A stretch of DNA of 64,000 nt from Virgibacillus natechei (GCF_026013645.1 NZ_CP110224.1:1426001-1490000); one strand, 5' to 3'. Shown: positions 1 to 8,984, counted from the first letter of the stretch. Program-made: numbers and translations. Notes: generated from the letters alone by a model not told the origin.

Positions 1-9
1 GTGTGGCAT
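1..9 (-). CDS. 5' end of a gene running off the left edge
   Basis: On the minus strand a strong ribosome binding site (AAAAGGAGG, about positions 16-24) is followed by an ATG whose first base is position 9. Only three codons (Met-Pro-His) lie in the window. It follows the DsbA-family gene by about 20 bases in the same direction, so it is probably the third gene of the HxlR-DsbA operon. The product cannot be identified. Confidence 0.55.
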
Positions 10-28
10 CGGTATCCTCCTTTTGTAA

Positions 29-952
29 TTAATTTTTCACTATATATGTTTCCCCTAAAATTTCCTTCGCTTGATAACCATTTGATGAAAGCTCTTTTTC
101 AACCAGTGCGTTAACACCCGTCTTTTCAACATCGTACATGACTTCTATCTCTTTTGAAAATAGAAGTTTTTCTTTTTCAAGCAAGCTAGAAAGGGGTGGT
201 TGTTGGCTTGGTTGTAGCTCTTCTGCATTCAGTATTTGTTTTAGTCCTGTCACATAGTTTTCCAATGAGCGAGCGCCGACAATCTTTACGCCTTTATTCT
301 GCTCATTTACCATGACAATGGTTGGAAAACCTCTAGCACCAAGGTTTGCAGCAAGAGCGAAATCTTCATTTAATAATTGCTGTCCGCTTGGTAGTTCCGC
401 TTCATTAACAATTTCTTCTCCATCAAGCCCAAGCTTGCTTACGATTTCAACCAAAATTGATTTCTCTGCAATATTTTGATCAAATGCAAAGACTGCTTCC
501 CTCATGCGGCGTAAAAATACATGAGCTAAAGCCTCGTTTTGTTTTTGAATAACTTTAAATACGCGAGAAGGGGGATAGGAGGAGTGAACAGGGTTGTTAT
601 ACCAAAGTGTACCATCAATTGGCATACGGGTTTGTTCACCAACTTCTCTCCAGTGCCCGGCAACATCAGTTGGTCCATTAATTCCGTTTGCTGCATCAAC
701 AGTTCCACCATCCCATTTTTCTAACAATCCTCCCATAACCGTATGGAAGTTGAAGTAATCGCCATACTGCTCTACAAAACGACGAAGGACGGGTTCCATT
801 GCCCAGCAATGTGAGCATATCGGGTCTGTTACATAATAAAGATCAATCGTTTTCTTTGGTTTATTCAAATCAATTAACTCCATTTCTTCTTCTCCGGCTG
901 TACCACATACCCCTGTTTCTACGTCACAAATCATATTATCGCTGTTCGTCAA
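29..952 (-). CDS. DsbA-family (SpxH/FrnE-like) thiol oxidoreductase
   Basis: A thioredoxin-fold protein of about 307 residues. The active-site-like motif CSHCW lies near residue 47, and the cis-Pro loop 'RGFPTIV' lies near residue 210. An extra Cys pair (CDVETGVC) sits near the N-terminus. There is no signal peptide, so a cytoplasmic role is likely, as for the Spx adaptor SpxH/YjbH or FrnE-type proteins. The start is uncertain: TTG at 952 has a well-spaced GTGAGG site, whereas a GTG at 967 would extend it by five codons but has a poor site. It overlaps or abuts the HxlR-family gene just upstream, so the two are probably co-transcribed and thiol/redox controlled. A role in disulfide isomerisation or Spx turnover is inference from the family. 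Confidence 0.85.
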   Translation of the reverse strand: MTNSDNMICDVETGVCGTAGEEEMELIDLNKPKKTIDLYYVTDPICSHCWAMEPVLRRFVEQYGDYFNFHTVMGGLLEKWDGGTVDAANGINGPTDVAGHWREVGEQTRMPIDGTLWYNNPVHSSYPPSRVFKVIQKQNEALAHVFLRRMREAVFAFDQNIAEKSILVEIVSKLGLDGEEIVNEAELPSGQQLLNEDFALAANLGARGFPTIVMVNEQNKGVKIVGARSLENYVTGLKQILNAEELQPSQQPPLSSLLEKEKLLFSKEIEVMYDVEKTGVNALVEKELSSNGYQAKEILGETYIVKN

Positions 953-953
953 T

Positions 954-1304
954 TTATTTTTCCTCACTTTCTATTGGAAGTTCTACATCCATGTAGTGCT
1001 GTGCCCATTCCTGAAGTGGTTTAAGACTTTCGGCCAGGGAGTTTCCTTTTTCTGTTAGCTCATAAGAAATGGTAACAGGTGACCCAGTTTCCACTAATTT
1101 TTCAACTAATTCATCTTCTTCAAGCTCGGAAAGCTTCATTGATAGTGCTCTAGATGTAATCCCTGTCAAGTCACGCTTTATATCAGAGAAATGTGCGGTA
1201 TGATCCTTGCATAAAGACAAGTAATGGATGAGTTGACCATTCCACTTTTTCCCCAATATTTTGAAGGAAGCTTCAATATAAGGACAAACGTTCACTTCTA
1301 CCAC
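954..1304 (-). CDS. HxlR-family transcriptional regulator
   Basis: 116 residues, the usual length for HxlR winged-helix regulators. The N-terminal 'CPYIEASFKILGKKWNG' carries the conserved Cys and the K-W pair of the family, followed by the helix-turn-helix 'ITSRALSMKLSELEEDELVEK' region. Members such as HypR, QorR and YodB sense thiol or quinone stress through this Cys. It is the first gene of a minus-strand operon with the DsbA-family gene, a pairing that fits control of thiol homeostasis. The effector and the operator are not visible. Confidence 0.9.
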   Translation of the reverse strand: MVEVNVCPYIEASFKILGKKWNGQLIHYLSLCKDHTAHFSDIKRDLTGITSRALSMKLSELEEDELVEKLVETGSPVTISYELTEKGNSLAESLKPLQEWAQHYMDVELPIESEEK

Positions 1305-1491
1305 CTCTTTATAATAAGTTTACCAGATATAAAAAATATATCAAGTATAAAATATATACTATTTGTTTCTAATTTCTAATAATACCAGTGAACAGTGAAT
1401 TTAATTAAACGATTTATCATGAATCGAAGTACATTCCTAAACAGAATGCATAGGATATTTTATAAATTTGTGAAGCGAATGAGCAAGTACT

Positions 1492-1959
1492 ATGTATCCA
1501 TATCATTATTACGTAAACGCATCAATGTATGACCCAGGCTTTATGTTAAGAGACCATCAAGGTAATGGTCAGTAAGTAATTGAAGCTATACTTGCTAGTG
1601 TAAAAGGGGAAGCTACGGCCATTGATTTTTATAGTCGGTTAGCCAATTTTGCGCCAAATCAAGAGGATAGAAATGAGATTCTTCATGCTGTAGAAGATGA
1701 AAAATCCCATTTAAAACAATTTACTGATTTGTATATTACACTTACTGGAAGTCAGCCTATGTATGAAGTAGATAACGTTACATTTAATTCTTATAGAGAA
1801 GGATTACAAAAGGCTTATGAAAGAGAAGTAGGGAATTATTATGAAGCATATCGACAAAGCTATTTACGTTCGCAATATTCACCTTTTTGAGATGTGTTCT
1901 GGAGGGCATGTAATGATAAGGTAGAACATGCTAAACGATTTGGTTTTTTAGTTAGGTAG
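1492..1959 (+). pseudogene. Ferritin-like domain protein, two in-frame stops
   Basis: Reading from ATG 1492 gives a continuous ferritin-like sequence of about 155 codons interrupted by TAA at 1573 and TGA at 1888. Between them it reads GEATAIDFYSRLANFAP, HAVEDEKSHLKQF and TGSQPMYEV, with the E...ExxH iron-ligand pattern intact. After the second stop it resumes with 'DKVEHAKRFGFLVR' and ends at a natural TAG (1957). There is no frameshift, which suggests recent inactivation or stop read-through. The family is common in Bacillaceae as small ferritin-like proteins of unknown function. A rho-independent terminator follows. Confidence 0.8.
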
Positions 1960-2005
1960 CCACCAGCGTTGAATATCCAGATAGAATACCATAGATAGAT
2001 ATAAA

Positions 2006-2046
2006 AATAACGTATAGGTGAACAATCACCTTATACGTTATTTTTT
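2006..2046 (+). terminator. Rho-independent terminator
   Basis: Inverted repeat AATAACGTATAGGTG / CACCTTATACGTTATT with a six-base loop and a T run on the plus strand. It ends the ferritin-like pseudogene transcript and may also work in the reverse direction. Confidence 0.8.
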
Positions 2047-2136
2047 GGTAGATAAGAAAGTATAAAAACTTTCTTACTGCATAAGTGCAACTAAGGCTAT
2101 CGCCATAAAGCTTGGCGATAAGTCAAGTTTTCTAAT
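2047..2136 (+). repeat. Two-hairpin dispersed repeat, copy A1
   Basis: Hairpin 1 is TAAGAAAGT/ACTTTCTTA. A linker GCATAAGTGCAACTAAGGCT follows, then hairpin 2 TATCGCCA/TGGCGATA, ending in GTTTTCTAAT. It is nearly identical in layout to the copy at 7855-7943, with hairpin 2 preserved by paired base changes. Diverged copies lie at 6902-6972 and 9561-9630. Confidence 0.75.
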
Positions 2137-2155
2137 ATTTGATTAAACGTAATAG

Positions 2156-3043
2156 TTACGTTATGGAAGCGTCGTAGATTTTTTTAACCGAATCTTTTAA
2201 TAATGCATGGAATTCCTCATCTGTTTGATTGGCATTTAAAGGTTCAGATAAAGCTCTTGAGAAGCTTGCAATCAAGTTGTGATTTGCTGCTAACTTTTCA
2301 TTTGCTTCTTCAAGTGGGTAACCACCGGAAAGTGCTACAACTCTTATAACTCTTGGATGCTCAATTAACTCTTTGTAGAAGTTATCCACGGTTGGAATGG
2401 AAATTTTGATCATAACATTCTCATTTTCACCTAATTTATCCAACTGCTTTACCATTTCTTCTTTTAAGAGTTCCTCGGATTTTTCTTTTTCTTTACTATT
2501 AATATCTACTTCTGGCTCGATAATTGGAACTAAACCAGCAGCAAGGATTTGTTTACCTACTTCAAATTGTTGGTCAACAACTTTCTTAATGCCTTCAGGA
2601 TTTGCTTCTTTTATAACAGAACGCATTTTAGTTCCAAATATATTTTTTTCATTTGCTCTCGTTAACAATGCATCTAAGCCTGGATTAGGTTTCATTAATT
2701 GAACACCTTCAGTTTCTTCTGCTAGTCCTTTATCGATTTTTAAGAAGGGAACGATGCCTTTCTTTTCCCATAAATAATCTGCTGAAAAAAGGCCCTCGAT
2801 TTTATTGTCCATTGTTTGTTCGAATAAAATTGCACCGAGAATAGAATCAGAACTGAAAGCAGGGGAGGTAATAATACGTGTTCTCATTTCATGAACGAGA
2901 TCAAACATTTTCTCCTCACCGGAATAGGAATCTTCTGGAATACCATAAAGGGCTAATGCTTTTGGTGTACTACCACCACTTTGGTCGAGTGCTGCAATAA
3001 AACCTTGTTCATTTTTCATAAAATCTAATTGCTCTTTTTTCAT
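2156..3043 (-). CDS. fda: Fructose-bisphosphate aldolase class I
   Basis: 295 residues, typical of the bacterial class I (Schiff-base) aldolase seen in staphylococci and Bacillaceae. The N-terminus has '[16 protein letters not shown]', the conserved substrate-binding 'ALDQSGGS' segment. Later come '[12 protein letters not shown]', '[10 protein letters not shown]' and '[14 protein letters not shown]'. It interconverts fructose-1,6-bisphosphate with the two triose phosphates in the cytoplasm. The start has an AAGGAG site at good spacing. It is a single gene with no metabolic partner nearby. Confidence 0.93.
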   Translation of the reverse strand: MKKEQLDFMKNEQGFIAALDQSGGSTPKALALYGIPEDSYSGEEKMFDLVHEMRTRIITSPAFSSDSILGAILFEQTMDNKIEGLFSADYLWEKKGIVPFLKIDKGLAEETEGVQLMKPNPGLDALLTRANEKNIFGTKMRSVIKEANPEGIKKVVDQQFEVGKQILAAGLVPIIEPEVDINSKEKEKSEELLKEEMVKQLDKLGENENVMIKISIPTVDNFYKELIEHPRVIRVVALSGGYPLEEANEKLAANHNLIASFSRALSEPLNANQTDEEFHALLKDSVKKIYDASIT

Positions 3044-3323
3044 TATGCCAACTCCTTATATAATTTTGGTGAAAGTCACCTATGTTATCAAAATCCAAAC
3101 TAACGTAACCCTACATCAACAGTATATCAGTGTGAATTCTAAACTACAAAAAGAAGGCATTAAAGTGAACGAGTGTGATTACACTTTTCTCATGTACTGC
3201 TATAGGAAGGTAGGAGGGGCGTTTAACCTCCCATTCTAATCCGTTACATTTGTAACTACCGACTTGGATAAGCGATTGCTATACTATCAAATATAATGAA
3301 AACAATTTTGGAGGATATTATTT

Positions 3324-4268
3324 ATGCTGATTGCAGAGATGAGCAACATTGTGAAGCGATATGGAAGTTCGAGGGTACTTGATCACGTGGATATTGTGAT
3401 TGATGAGGGCGAAATTCTAGGACTACTTGGACCTAATGGGGCAGGAAAAACAACGCTGATTCATTCGTTGGCAGGTTTAATTAAAACAGATTCAGGTGAA
3501 ATAAAGGTGTTCAATGAAGAGCTACAACGGAACTTAAGCACCATCAAATCTAAAATAGGGCTCGTCACACAGGAGGTTACGGTATTTGAGGATTTGACTG
3601 CTAGAGAAAACTTGGAATTCTTTGGCGGAATATATGGTTTACGTGGCGAAGAACTTAAAAAACGGGTGGAAGAGACGCTTCGTTTTGTAGGGCTAATGGA
3701 TCGGGCCAAGCAGCTTCCGACTAAGTTCTCTGGAGGTATGAAGCGGAGGTTAAATATTGCTTGTGCATTGGTGCATGAGCCAAAACTCATCATTATGGAT
3801 GAGCCGACAGTTGGGATCGACCCACAATCGAGAAATCATATTCTCGAATCCATTCGTAAGCTTCAACAGAATGGGACAACGATTCTTTATACAACGCATT
3901 ATATAGAGGAAGTCCAGGCTATTGCCTCCAGAGTGGTGGTTATGGATCAAGGGCATGTCATCGCAGAAGGAACCGTCGATGAGCTGGTGGAAAATATTCA
4001 ACATGAAGAGAAAGTTCAATTGGAAGTAGAGGAAGGATCTGAGGAATTAGCAGAGCAGCTGCAGAAGATTAACGGAGTAAAACAGGTTATACGGAACGGG
4101 GATCGGTTTTCGATTATTTCACGAACGGGATCAGGAAACTTGGATAGAGTATTGACGGTGGCAAAATCTACTGGTGGTGTGAAATCGATAAATGTAGAAA
4201 AACCTACGCTTGAGGATGTGTTTTTAACATTAACCGGTAAAACGCTTCGCGATAGAGAGGATAATTAA
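3324..4268 (+). CDS. ABC transporter ATP-binding protein (LnrL/drug-efflux type)
   Basis: 314 residues. Walker A is GPNGAGKTT near residue 38, the signature is FSGGMKRRL near 138, Walker B is 'LIIMDEPTVGID', and the H-loop is 'YTTHY'. The C-terminal third matches the CcmA/DrrA-type extension of export ATPases. It is followed by two permeases (1-base gap, then a 4-base overlap) and a DesK/LiaS-type two-component pair. The gene content is that of the B. subtilis linearmycin module lnrJKLMN (yfiJKLMN), so export of, or resistance to, a membrane-active antibiotic is likely. The exact substrate is not shown by sequence. The start has a GGAGGATATT site. Confidence 0.9.
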   Translation: MLIAEMSNIVKRYGSSRVLDHVDIVIDEGEILGLLGPNGAGKTTLIHSLAGLIKTDSGEIKVFNEELQRNLSTIKSKIGLVTQEVTVFEDLTARENLEFFGGIYGLRGEELKKRVEETLRFVGLMDRAKQLPTKFSGGMKRRLNIACALVHEPKLIIMDEPTVGIDPQSRNHILESIRKLQQNGTTILYTTHYIEEVQAIASRVVVMDQGHVIAEGTVDELVENIQHEEKVQLEVEEGSEELAEQLQKINGVKQVIRNGDRFSIISRTGSGNLDRVLTVAKSTGGVKSINVEKPTLEDVFLTLTGKTLRDREDN

Positions 4269-4269
4269 T

Positions 4270-5007
4270 ATGTTTTTGAAATTAACATGGTTTGCAGGAA
4301 AACGAATGCTCCGTGGTTATATTGGGCTTGTCTTTCTGATGTTGCTCCCGTTAGCTATTATTACGGTGAATGGCTTTGCCATGGGAGATATGGTAGTGGA
4401 TGATAGTGGCCGACGGGGAATGGACGTCATAGCAGTTGGAATAGTGATTGGATTTCAGCTTGTCGGTGGGTTTTATACGATGGAATATATGAAAGAAGAC
4501 TTGTTTACTAACTTCAGGTGGAGAATGCAGTCGCTACCTTTGAAACTACACGTCTATGCTTATTCTATTTTAACCGCTAGTACGCTGTTCAGTGCAATAA
4601 ACGGTTTTGTTATCGTGTTGTTCACGCATTGGGTGTATGGAGTGGAGTGGGGGAATATTGGCTGGGTCGTTCTTGTTCTCATACTGGTATCCCTTATTTC
4701 GCAAATGGTATTTTTAACAGCTGTACTCGGATTTCGTAAGTATCGATTTGCTGAATTGACAGGATACGCCTATGTGTTCATCTTTATGATTTTAGCGGGT
4801 TACTTTTTCGTACCGATTCCGGATGCAGCTATTTTTGATGTGATCAACAAGTATCTGAATCCTCTTGCATTGGGGGAAACAGCAATTGTAAACGTGATGA
4901 TGGGTGAGGATATTAGTGAGGCAGTATGGAGTGCTGGATTACTCTTACTAGGGTCGGTAATCATTGGACTCATTGCCATGCTTATTGGAAGGAGGAGACT
5001 TGTATGA
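4270..5007 (+). CDS. ABC-2 type transporter permease 1
   Basis: 245 residues with about six predicted membrane helices, the layout of ABC-2 export permeases. It begins one base after the ATPase stop and its last codon overlaps the next permease start (ATGA), so translation is coupled. Soluble motifs are not informative. Together with the next gene it forms the membrane channel of the 3.3-7.6 kb export module (LnrM-like position). Confidence 0.82.
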   Translation: MFLKLTWFAGKRMLRGYIGLVFLMLLPLAIITVNGFAMGDMVVDDSGRRGMDVIAVGIVIGFQLVGGFYTMEYMKEDLFTNFRWRMQSLPLKLHVYAYSILTASTLFSAINGFVIVLFTHWVYGVEWGNIGWVVLVLILVSLISQMVFLTAVLGFRKYRFAELTGYAYVFIFMILAGYFFVPIPDAAIFDVINKYLNPLALGETAIVNVMMGEDISEAVWSAGLLLLGSVIIGLIAMLIGRRRLV

Positions 5008-5687
5008 CGATTTTTGCATTTGCGCTCAAGCGAAGCTTTCGTAAGCTGATTAATATTGTGCTTCTAGGTGGACTTCCTATTATTTTCGTGTTTCTTCCAG
5101 ATAATGGAGTCTATACGTTGCCTATCGGGTATCAGTTTTATGGCATTTTACTATTGTTTACTTCCGCAAAACTAGTCAGTATGATGTTAGATGACCGAGT
5201 TTCGGGTGCTTTGCTTCGTATCGGTGCTTCTCCCGTGACTCATTTGCAATATTTATGGCAGAATCTGCTCGCTTATTCGCTTCTGCTTATTCTGCAAAGT
5301 GGTGCAATGATTATTGGTGGTATGTTATATGGACATACACTGCATGAACCAGGTCTTCTCTTCTTGCTTTATGCTGTGTTTTCTCTTACCGCTATTAGCT
5401 TTTCTTTAGCTTGGTTTGCTTTGTTTCGACATAAGGAGACAGCTTTTAGTATCTTGTTTGGACTGATTATACTCATCTCGATGGCTGGTGGCTTGTTCTG
5501 GCCAATCGATTTGATGCCGGATATCATGCAGAAGCTGGTTATGGTACTTCCAACGTATTGGTTAGCAGAAGCACAATTTATTTTGGTGGGGAGTGGTGAT
5601 TTATCCGACCTGTTTATCCCCATTGGCTTTTTGCTTCTCTTTACCGTGATTTTTTTACTCGGGGGAAGCAAGCGGAGAATTTCCTGA
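5004..5687 (+). CDS. ABC-2 type transporter permease 2
   Basis: About 227 residues with six hydrophobic helices. The chosen ATG (5004) follows GGAGGAG and overlaps the preceding stop. An upstream in-frame extension to 4926 overlaps the previous gene and is rejected. The segment 'ILISMAGGLFWPIDLMPDIM' followed by 'LPTYWLAEAQ' is typical of the late helices of drug-export ABC-2 permeases. It is the second channel subunit (LnrN-like position). Confidence 0.82.
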   Translation: MTIFAFALKRSFRKLINIVLLGGLPIIFVFLPDNGVYTLPIGYQFYGILLLFTSAKLVSMMLDDRVSGALLRIGASPVTHLQYLWQNLLAYSLLLILQSGAMIIGGMLYGHTLHEPGLLFLLYAVFSLTAISFSLAWFALFRHKETAFSILFGLIILISMAGGLFWPIDLMPDIMQKLVMVLPTYWLAEAQFILVGSGDLSDLFIPIGFLLLFTVIFLLGGSKRRIS

Positions 5688-5719
5688 AATGGCATGGTAT
5701 ACTAAAGAGGATATTTCTA

Positions 5720-5775
5720 CGATGAAGTTTGATATCGCAAAGTAAAACTTCATTCAGTGGGGCACCCGTTTAACT
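5720..5775 (+). repeat. Hairpin plus ATTCAGTGGGG repeat, copy 1
   Basis: An inverted repeat ATGAAGTTT/AAACTTCAT is followed directly by CATTCAGTGGGGCACCCG. A second copy with an unrelated hairpin but the same CATTCAGTGGGG tail lies at 33008-33050. It sits between the permease and the histidine kinase, so it may attenuate transcription between transporter and sensor. Confidence 0.45.
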
Positions 5776-5801
5776 GCCATAAAGTAAGGATGATTAAAAC
5801 C

Positions 5802-6920
5802 ATGGACAAATCAAATTTCACGTTACTACGGGGAACGACAATTTTTCGTGTCATTTTTATTATGTTTTTATTGGCTCTATGGCTGAATGGAGATGCCGCT
5901 ATAGAAGCCTTTTTACTGATTATGATATTGAGTACGATGGTAGTCGTAAGGTGGCGTTTTGAGCCTCCGGGTTGGACGGTTTTAGTAGACCAGCTTGCGT
6001 GTATTCTTGTGATCCCGTTTTGGCCGCAAGCCTGGCTGGGTATGACTTTACCTTTGTTCGAATCCGCTTTGAAAGGAAAAGCTTTGTACAGTATTCCGCT
6101 CCTTTTGGTAGGTGCGTCCTTTGCAATTCCTTCCATATTTACAGTGTTTTTTCTTCTCCTTTCGCTTGGATTGGGGTGGCTGATTAAGGAAACGACCGTT
6201 TTAGTGAGAAACTTACAAAAAGAAGCGGATCAGGATCGGCAGGATCGGTATGAATTAGAAAAGTTAAAAGGCGATCTTCTCGAAGCTAATATTAAGACTG
6301 CTTATATGGCAGAACTTACTGAACGTACGCGTATAGCTCGGGACTTACATGATCATGTGGGTCATGAGTTAACCGGAGCGACTCTAGCTCTGCAAGCCTT
6401 TGAGCAGTTGTGGAAAGAAGACAACGCAAAGGCGGAAGAAGTGTTTAGACAGGTGAGTGAAAGACTGAATGATAGTGTCACTCATTTACGAGAAACAGTG
6501 CATAATACGAAGTCGGATATCACGATGGGAAGTAGCCGCCTGGAAAAGATTTGCGAAGCCTACCAAGCATGCGATGTGACCTGGCAGGCGGATGGCGATA
6601 CAATGAGAGTTCCTGTGTATATATGGGGGATTTTAGAGCCTGTATTAAAGGAAGCTCTCACCAATGTGTCCCGCCACTCGAATGCTAATCATGTCGATGT
6701 TTTCTTGGATGTAAGCAAGAAAATTGTGAGATTACATGTATCTGACAATGGGAAAACAAAACACACAAGTGAGGCGGGTATTGGAATACGAAATTTACAA
6801 ACCCGAGCGAAGGCAGTGGGTGGAAATATTTCCTTCTCTTCTTCTGATAGAGGCTTTCAGCTTGTCTGTGTATTGCCGTTAGAAAGTAATCATATCTTTT
6901 CGGCAGATAAGAAAGCATAG
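5802..6920 (+). CDS. Sensor histidine kinase (NarL-partner, DesK/LnrJ type)
   Basis: About 372 residues. Four to five N-terminal helices (residues 5-130) are followed by a short coiled linker, then a HisKA_3 dimerisation domain with the phospho-acceptor in 'RIARDLHDHVGHEL' near residue 185. A HATPase domain follows, with the N-box 'EALTNVSRHSNA' and G-box 'DNG...GIGIRNL'. No large extracellular sensor is present, as in intramembrane-sensing kinases that monitor cell-envelope drugs. ATG 5802 is chosen with GTAAGGATG upstream; ATG 5790 and GTG 5757 are alternatives. The last codons overlap a repeat hairpin (6902). Its partner is the response regulator 67 bases downstream. Confidence 0.88.
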   Translation: MDKSNFTLLRGTTIFRVIFIMFLLALWLNGDAAIEAFLLIMILSTMVVVRWRFEPPGWTVLVDQLACILVIPFWPQAWLGMTLPLFESALKGKALYSIPLLLVGASFAIPSIFTVFFLLLSLGLGWLIKETTVLVRNLQKEADQDRQDRYELEKLKGDLLEANIKTAYMAELTERTRIARDLHDHVGHELTGATLALQAFEQLWKEDNAKAEEVFRQVSERLNDSVTHLRETVHNTKSDITMGSSRLEKICEAYQACDVTWQADGDTMRVPVYIWGILEPVLKEALTNVSRHSNANHVDVFLDVSKKIVRLHVSDNGKTKHTSEAGIGIRNLQTRAKAVGGNISFSSSDRGFQLVCVLPLESNHIFSADKKA

Positions 6921-6972
6921 AACTTTCTTACGGCTTGTTAACTGGTTAAAACTGTCACGTCTTCGAAAAAGA
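6902..6972 (+). repeat. Two-hairpin dispersed repeat, diverged copy A4
   Basis: GATAAGAAAG...CTTTCTTAC hairpin followed by a degraded linker and 'CTGTCACG'. It resembles the copies at 2047 and 7855. It supplies the last codons and stop of the kinase gene and ends 15 bases before the response-regulator start. Confidence 0.5.
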
Positions 6973-6987
6973 AAGGAGCTCCCATTC

Positions 6988-7599
6988 ATGAAAATAATGA
7001 TTGTCGATGACGATGCCTTGGTGTGTCAAAGCTTAGAAGTGCTTTTTTCTCGTGAAGCGGATATGGAAGTTTCTGCGATAGCAAGTGATGGAAAAGAAGC
7101 AATCGATGTATGCTTGAATAATTTGCCAGACGTAATTTTAATGGATATTCAGATGCCAAACATGGATGGTATACAGGCAACAAGAGAGATTAAGAGAAGA
7201 TGGGAACAGGTGAGGATTATGATGCTGACTACATTTAAGGATGAAGATAATATTCGGTTGGCATTGCGGGCAGGGGCAGAAGGCTATATGCTGAAATCAA
7301 CACCGGCCACGAATATGGCGCAGCAGATCAGAGTGCTGGTGTCAGGCTCGTCTGTGTTAGATGCGGATGTGCTAAAAACAATTACTAGGAACCAGGACTC
7401 GTCTGAGGATATGAAAATCCTGACCAACCGGGAACAAGACATTCTTGAACTCATCGCTCAAGGGCATTCCAATAAGGAAATTGCATCGCAGTTGTTTATC
7501 AGTGAAGGAAGAGTACGTAATACCCTGTCTATTGTTTTAAGTAAGCTGGATCTACGTGATCGCACCCAACTTGCTATTTATTATTGGAAACGTAATTGA
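6988..7599 (+). CDS. Response regulator, NarL/LuxR family
   Basis: 203 residues. The receiver domain (1-120) has the acidic pocket 'IVDDD', the phospho-Asp in 'VILMDIQMPNMDG' near residue 53, and the conserved Lys in 'GYMLKST'. The LuxR-type helix-turn-helix (about 140-200) reads LTNREQDILELIAQGHSNKE and continues to 'GRVRNTLS'. The RBS AAAGGAGCTCCC is good. It forms a two-component system with the kinase just upstream and most likely switches on the adjacent ABC exporter. Confidence 0.92.
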   Translation: MKIMIVDDDALVCQSLEVLFSREADMEVSAIASDGKEAIDVCLNNLPDVILMDIQMPNMDGIQATREIKRRWEQVRIMMLTTFKDEDNIRLALRAGAEGYMLKSTPATNMAQQIRVLVSGSSVLDADVLKTITRNQDSSEDMKILTNREQDILELIAQGHSNKEIASQLFISEGRVRNTLSIVLSKLDLRDRTQLAIYYWKRN

Positions 7600-7600
7600 G

Positions 7601-7635
7601 AGCCTCTCGTTGGAATAAAGCGGGAGGTTTTTTGA
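7601..7635 (+). terminator. Terminator of the exporter/two-component operon
   Basis: Stem CCTCTCG...CGGGAGG followed by six T, immediately after the response-regulator stop. Confidence 0.75.
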
Positions 7636-7854
7636 CTAATTTTCCCTTTACAAAATTATACAAACTCCAGAACTGTCAGTACTTCCGATTATTTATCATA
7701 ACGGGGGCTGTTTTTTTGAATATGAATGAAGATGGATAACTTTCTATCTATTGTCACATCATATAGCTAACACATTCCAACATATCTTCAGCATTTAAAT
7801 TGTTTTATCTAACCAATTATTGGTAATATACTGGAGTCGAATCATTTTTATTTT
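7636..7854. other. Intergenic, no gene seen
   Basis: AT-rich DNA between the response regulator terminator and the A2 repeat upstream of the YitT gene. I see no coding signal. A promoter for the YitT gene is likely here or within the repeat but no clear -35/-10 pair stands out. Confidence 0.5.
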
Positions 7855-7943
7855 GGCAGTTAAGAAAGCACACTCATATTTCTTACTGCATAAGTGCAAC
7901 TAAGGCTGTCACTGAAAAGCTTGGTGACACCCAATTTTTCTAA
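7855..7943 (+). repeat. Two-hairpin dispersed repeat, copy A2
   Basis: Hairpin TAAGAAA/TTTCTTA, shared linker TGCATAAGTGCAACTAAGGC, then hairpin TGTCAC/GTGACA. The second stem differs from copy A1 (TATCGCC/GGCGATA) by paired changes. It ends in TTTTTCTAAT about 50 bases before the YitT start. Confidence 0.75.
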
Positions 7944-7993
7944 TAAAAAGCGTTTTTGAGATATGCTTTAATCTCAAAAGGAGGTGCGATTTA

Positions 7994-8869
7994 ATGAAAC
8001 AAATTACTTTAATAATTATTGGGACTTTGTGTATTGCATTAGGAACAACATTATTAGCTATACCAAATCAACTCGCTGATGGAGGCGTAATTGGTATATC
8101 ATTACTTCTGTATTATGCATTTGATTTTTCGCCGGGTATCTTACTTTTTATAAGCTTTGTGGTTTTAATTGGGGTAAGTGTTAAATATCTCCCTCGTCAC
8201 ATGGTATATAAAAGCCTTATTAATGTACCGCTCTTATCCTTACTTATTTTTCTTACAGAAGATCTAGGTCAGCCCCTTGGCGATCCTCTAGTTGCTGCAA
8301 TATTTGCAGGTGTTATTATCGGTAGTGGATTTGGTTTAATTATTCAAGCCGGTAGCTCAATTGGAGGCACATCTATTATTGGGTTGATGTTTAACCAGAA
8401 ATTTGGTTGGGATGTTGTACTTGTAACATTTGTTCTTGATATCTTAATTGTATTGGCTGGCGTATTTATTATCGGTCCTCTCTATATGATGTACACTGTA
8501 GTTGCGTTGTTTGTAGGCAAAATTGCTAGTGATTATGTATTAAGTGGATTTGATGCAAAGAAAGCAGTTAATATTATTTCGACTAGAAGTATAGATATAT
8601 CCAAACGAATTACAAATGATATGGCGTCGAGTGCAACTGTATTTGAAGGTTACGGTGGCTATTCAGAAGAGAGTAGAAAATCTGTCTATGTGGTTGTACG
8701 TTCACCAAGAATTTTATCTTTGAAGCGATTGATTCGAGAAATTGATCCAGATGCATTTGTTGTGGTACACAATGTTAAAGATGTTTCGGGAGGGACTTTC
8801 TTTGCGACACCTTCCATGGACGACAAGGTTGAAATAGAAGAAGGTTTTTATGATTATGAAGGTATCTAA
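7994..8869 (+). CDS. YitT-family membrane protein (DUF161/DUF2179)
   Basis: 291 residues. Five or six N-terminal membrane helices (1-200) contain the repeated 'GGTSIIGL' and 'ADGGVIGISLLLYY' segments of DUF161. A soluble C-terminal DUF2179 domain (about 205-285) includes 'RSVYVVV'-like strand 'RKSVYVVVRSPRILSL' and 'DPDAFVVVHNVKDVSGG'. The RBS is AAAGGAGG. Bacilli carry several paralogues of unknown transport function. It is monocistronic, with a hairpin after it. Confidence 0.9.
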   Translation: MKQITLIIIGTLCIALGTTLLAIPNQLADGGVIGISLLLYYAFDFSPGILLFISFVVLIGVSVKYLPRHMVYKSLINVPLLSLLIFLTEDLGQPLGDPLVAAIFAGVIIGSGFGLIIQAGSSIGGTSIIGLMFNQKFGWDVVLVTFVLDILIVLAGVFIIGPLYMMYTVVALFVGKIASDYVLSGFDAKKAVNIISTRSIDISKRITNDMASSATVFEGYGGYSEESRKSVYVVVRSPRILSLKRLIREIDPDAFVVVHNVKDVSGGTFFATPSMDDKVEIEEGFYDYEGI

Positions 8870-8897
8870 CATTAGAACTTTAGATAAGCGTGTATAA

Positions 8898-8943
8898 GAC
8901 AATGGTAATCCACTACTAGGGAGAAAAGTGGATTCCTATTGTC
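8898..8943 (+). terminator. Stem-loop after YitT gene
   Basis: Long imperfect stem GACAAT..AATCCAC / GTGGATT..ATTGTC. It lacks a strong T run, so it may be a weak terminator or mRNA 3' end. Confidence 0.5.
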
Positions 8944-8984
8944 TCTATTCTATCCTTATTAAAAATCAAGCACGGTCAACTTGC

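Noticed and set aside
3045..3239. 64-residue plus-strand frame between aldolase and ABC genes
   Set aside because: The start has no RBS, composition is non-coding and it would begin at the aldolase start codon region on the opposite strand.
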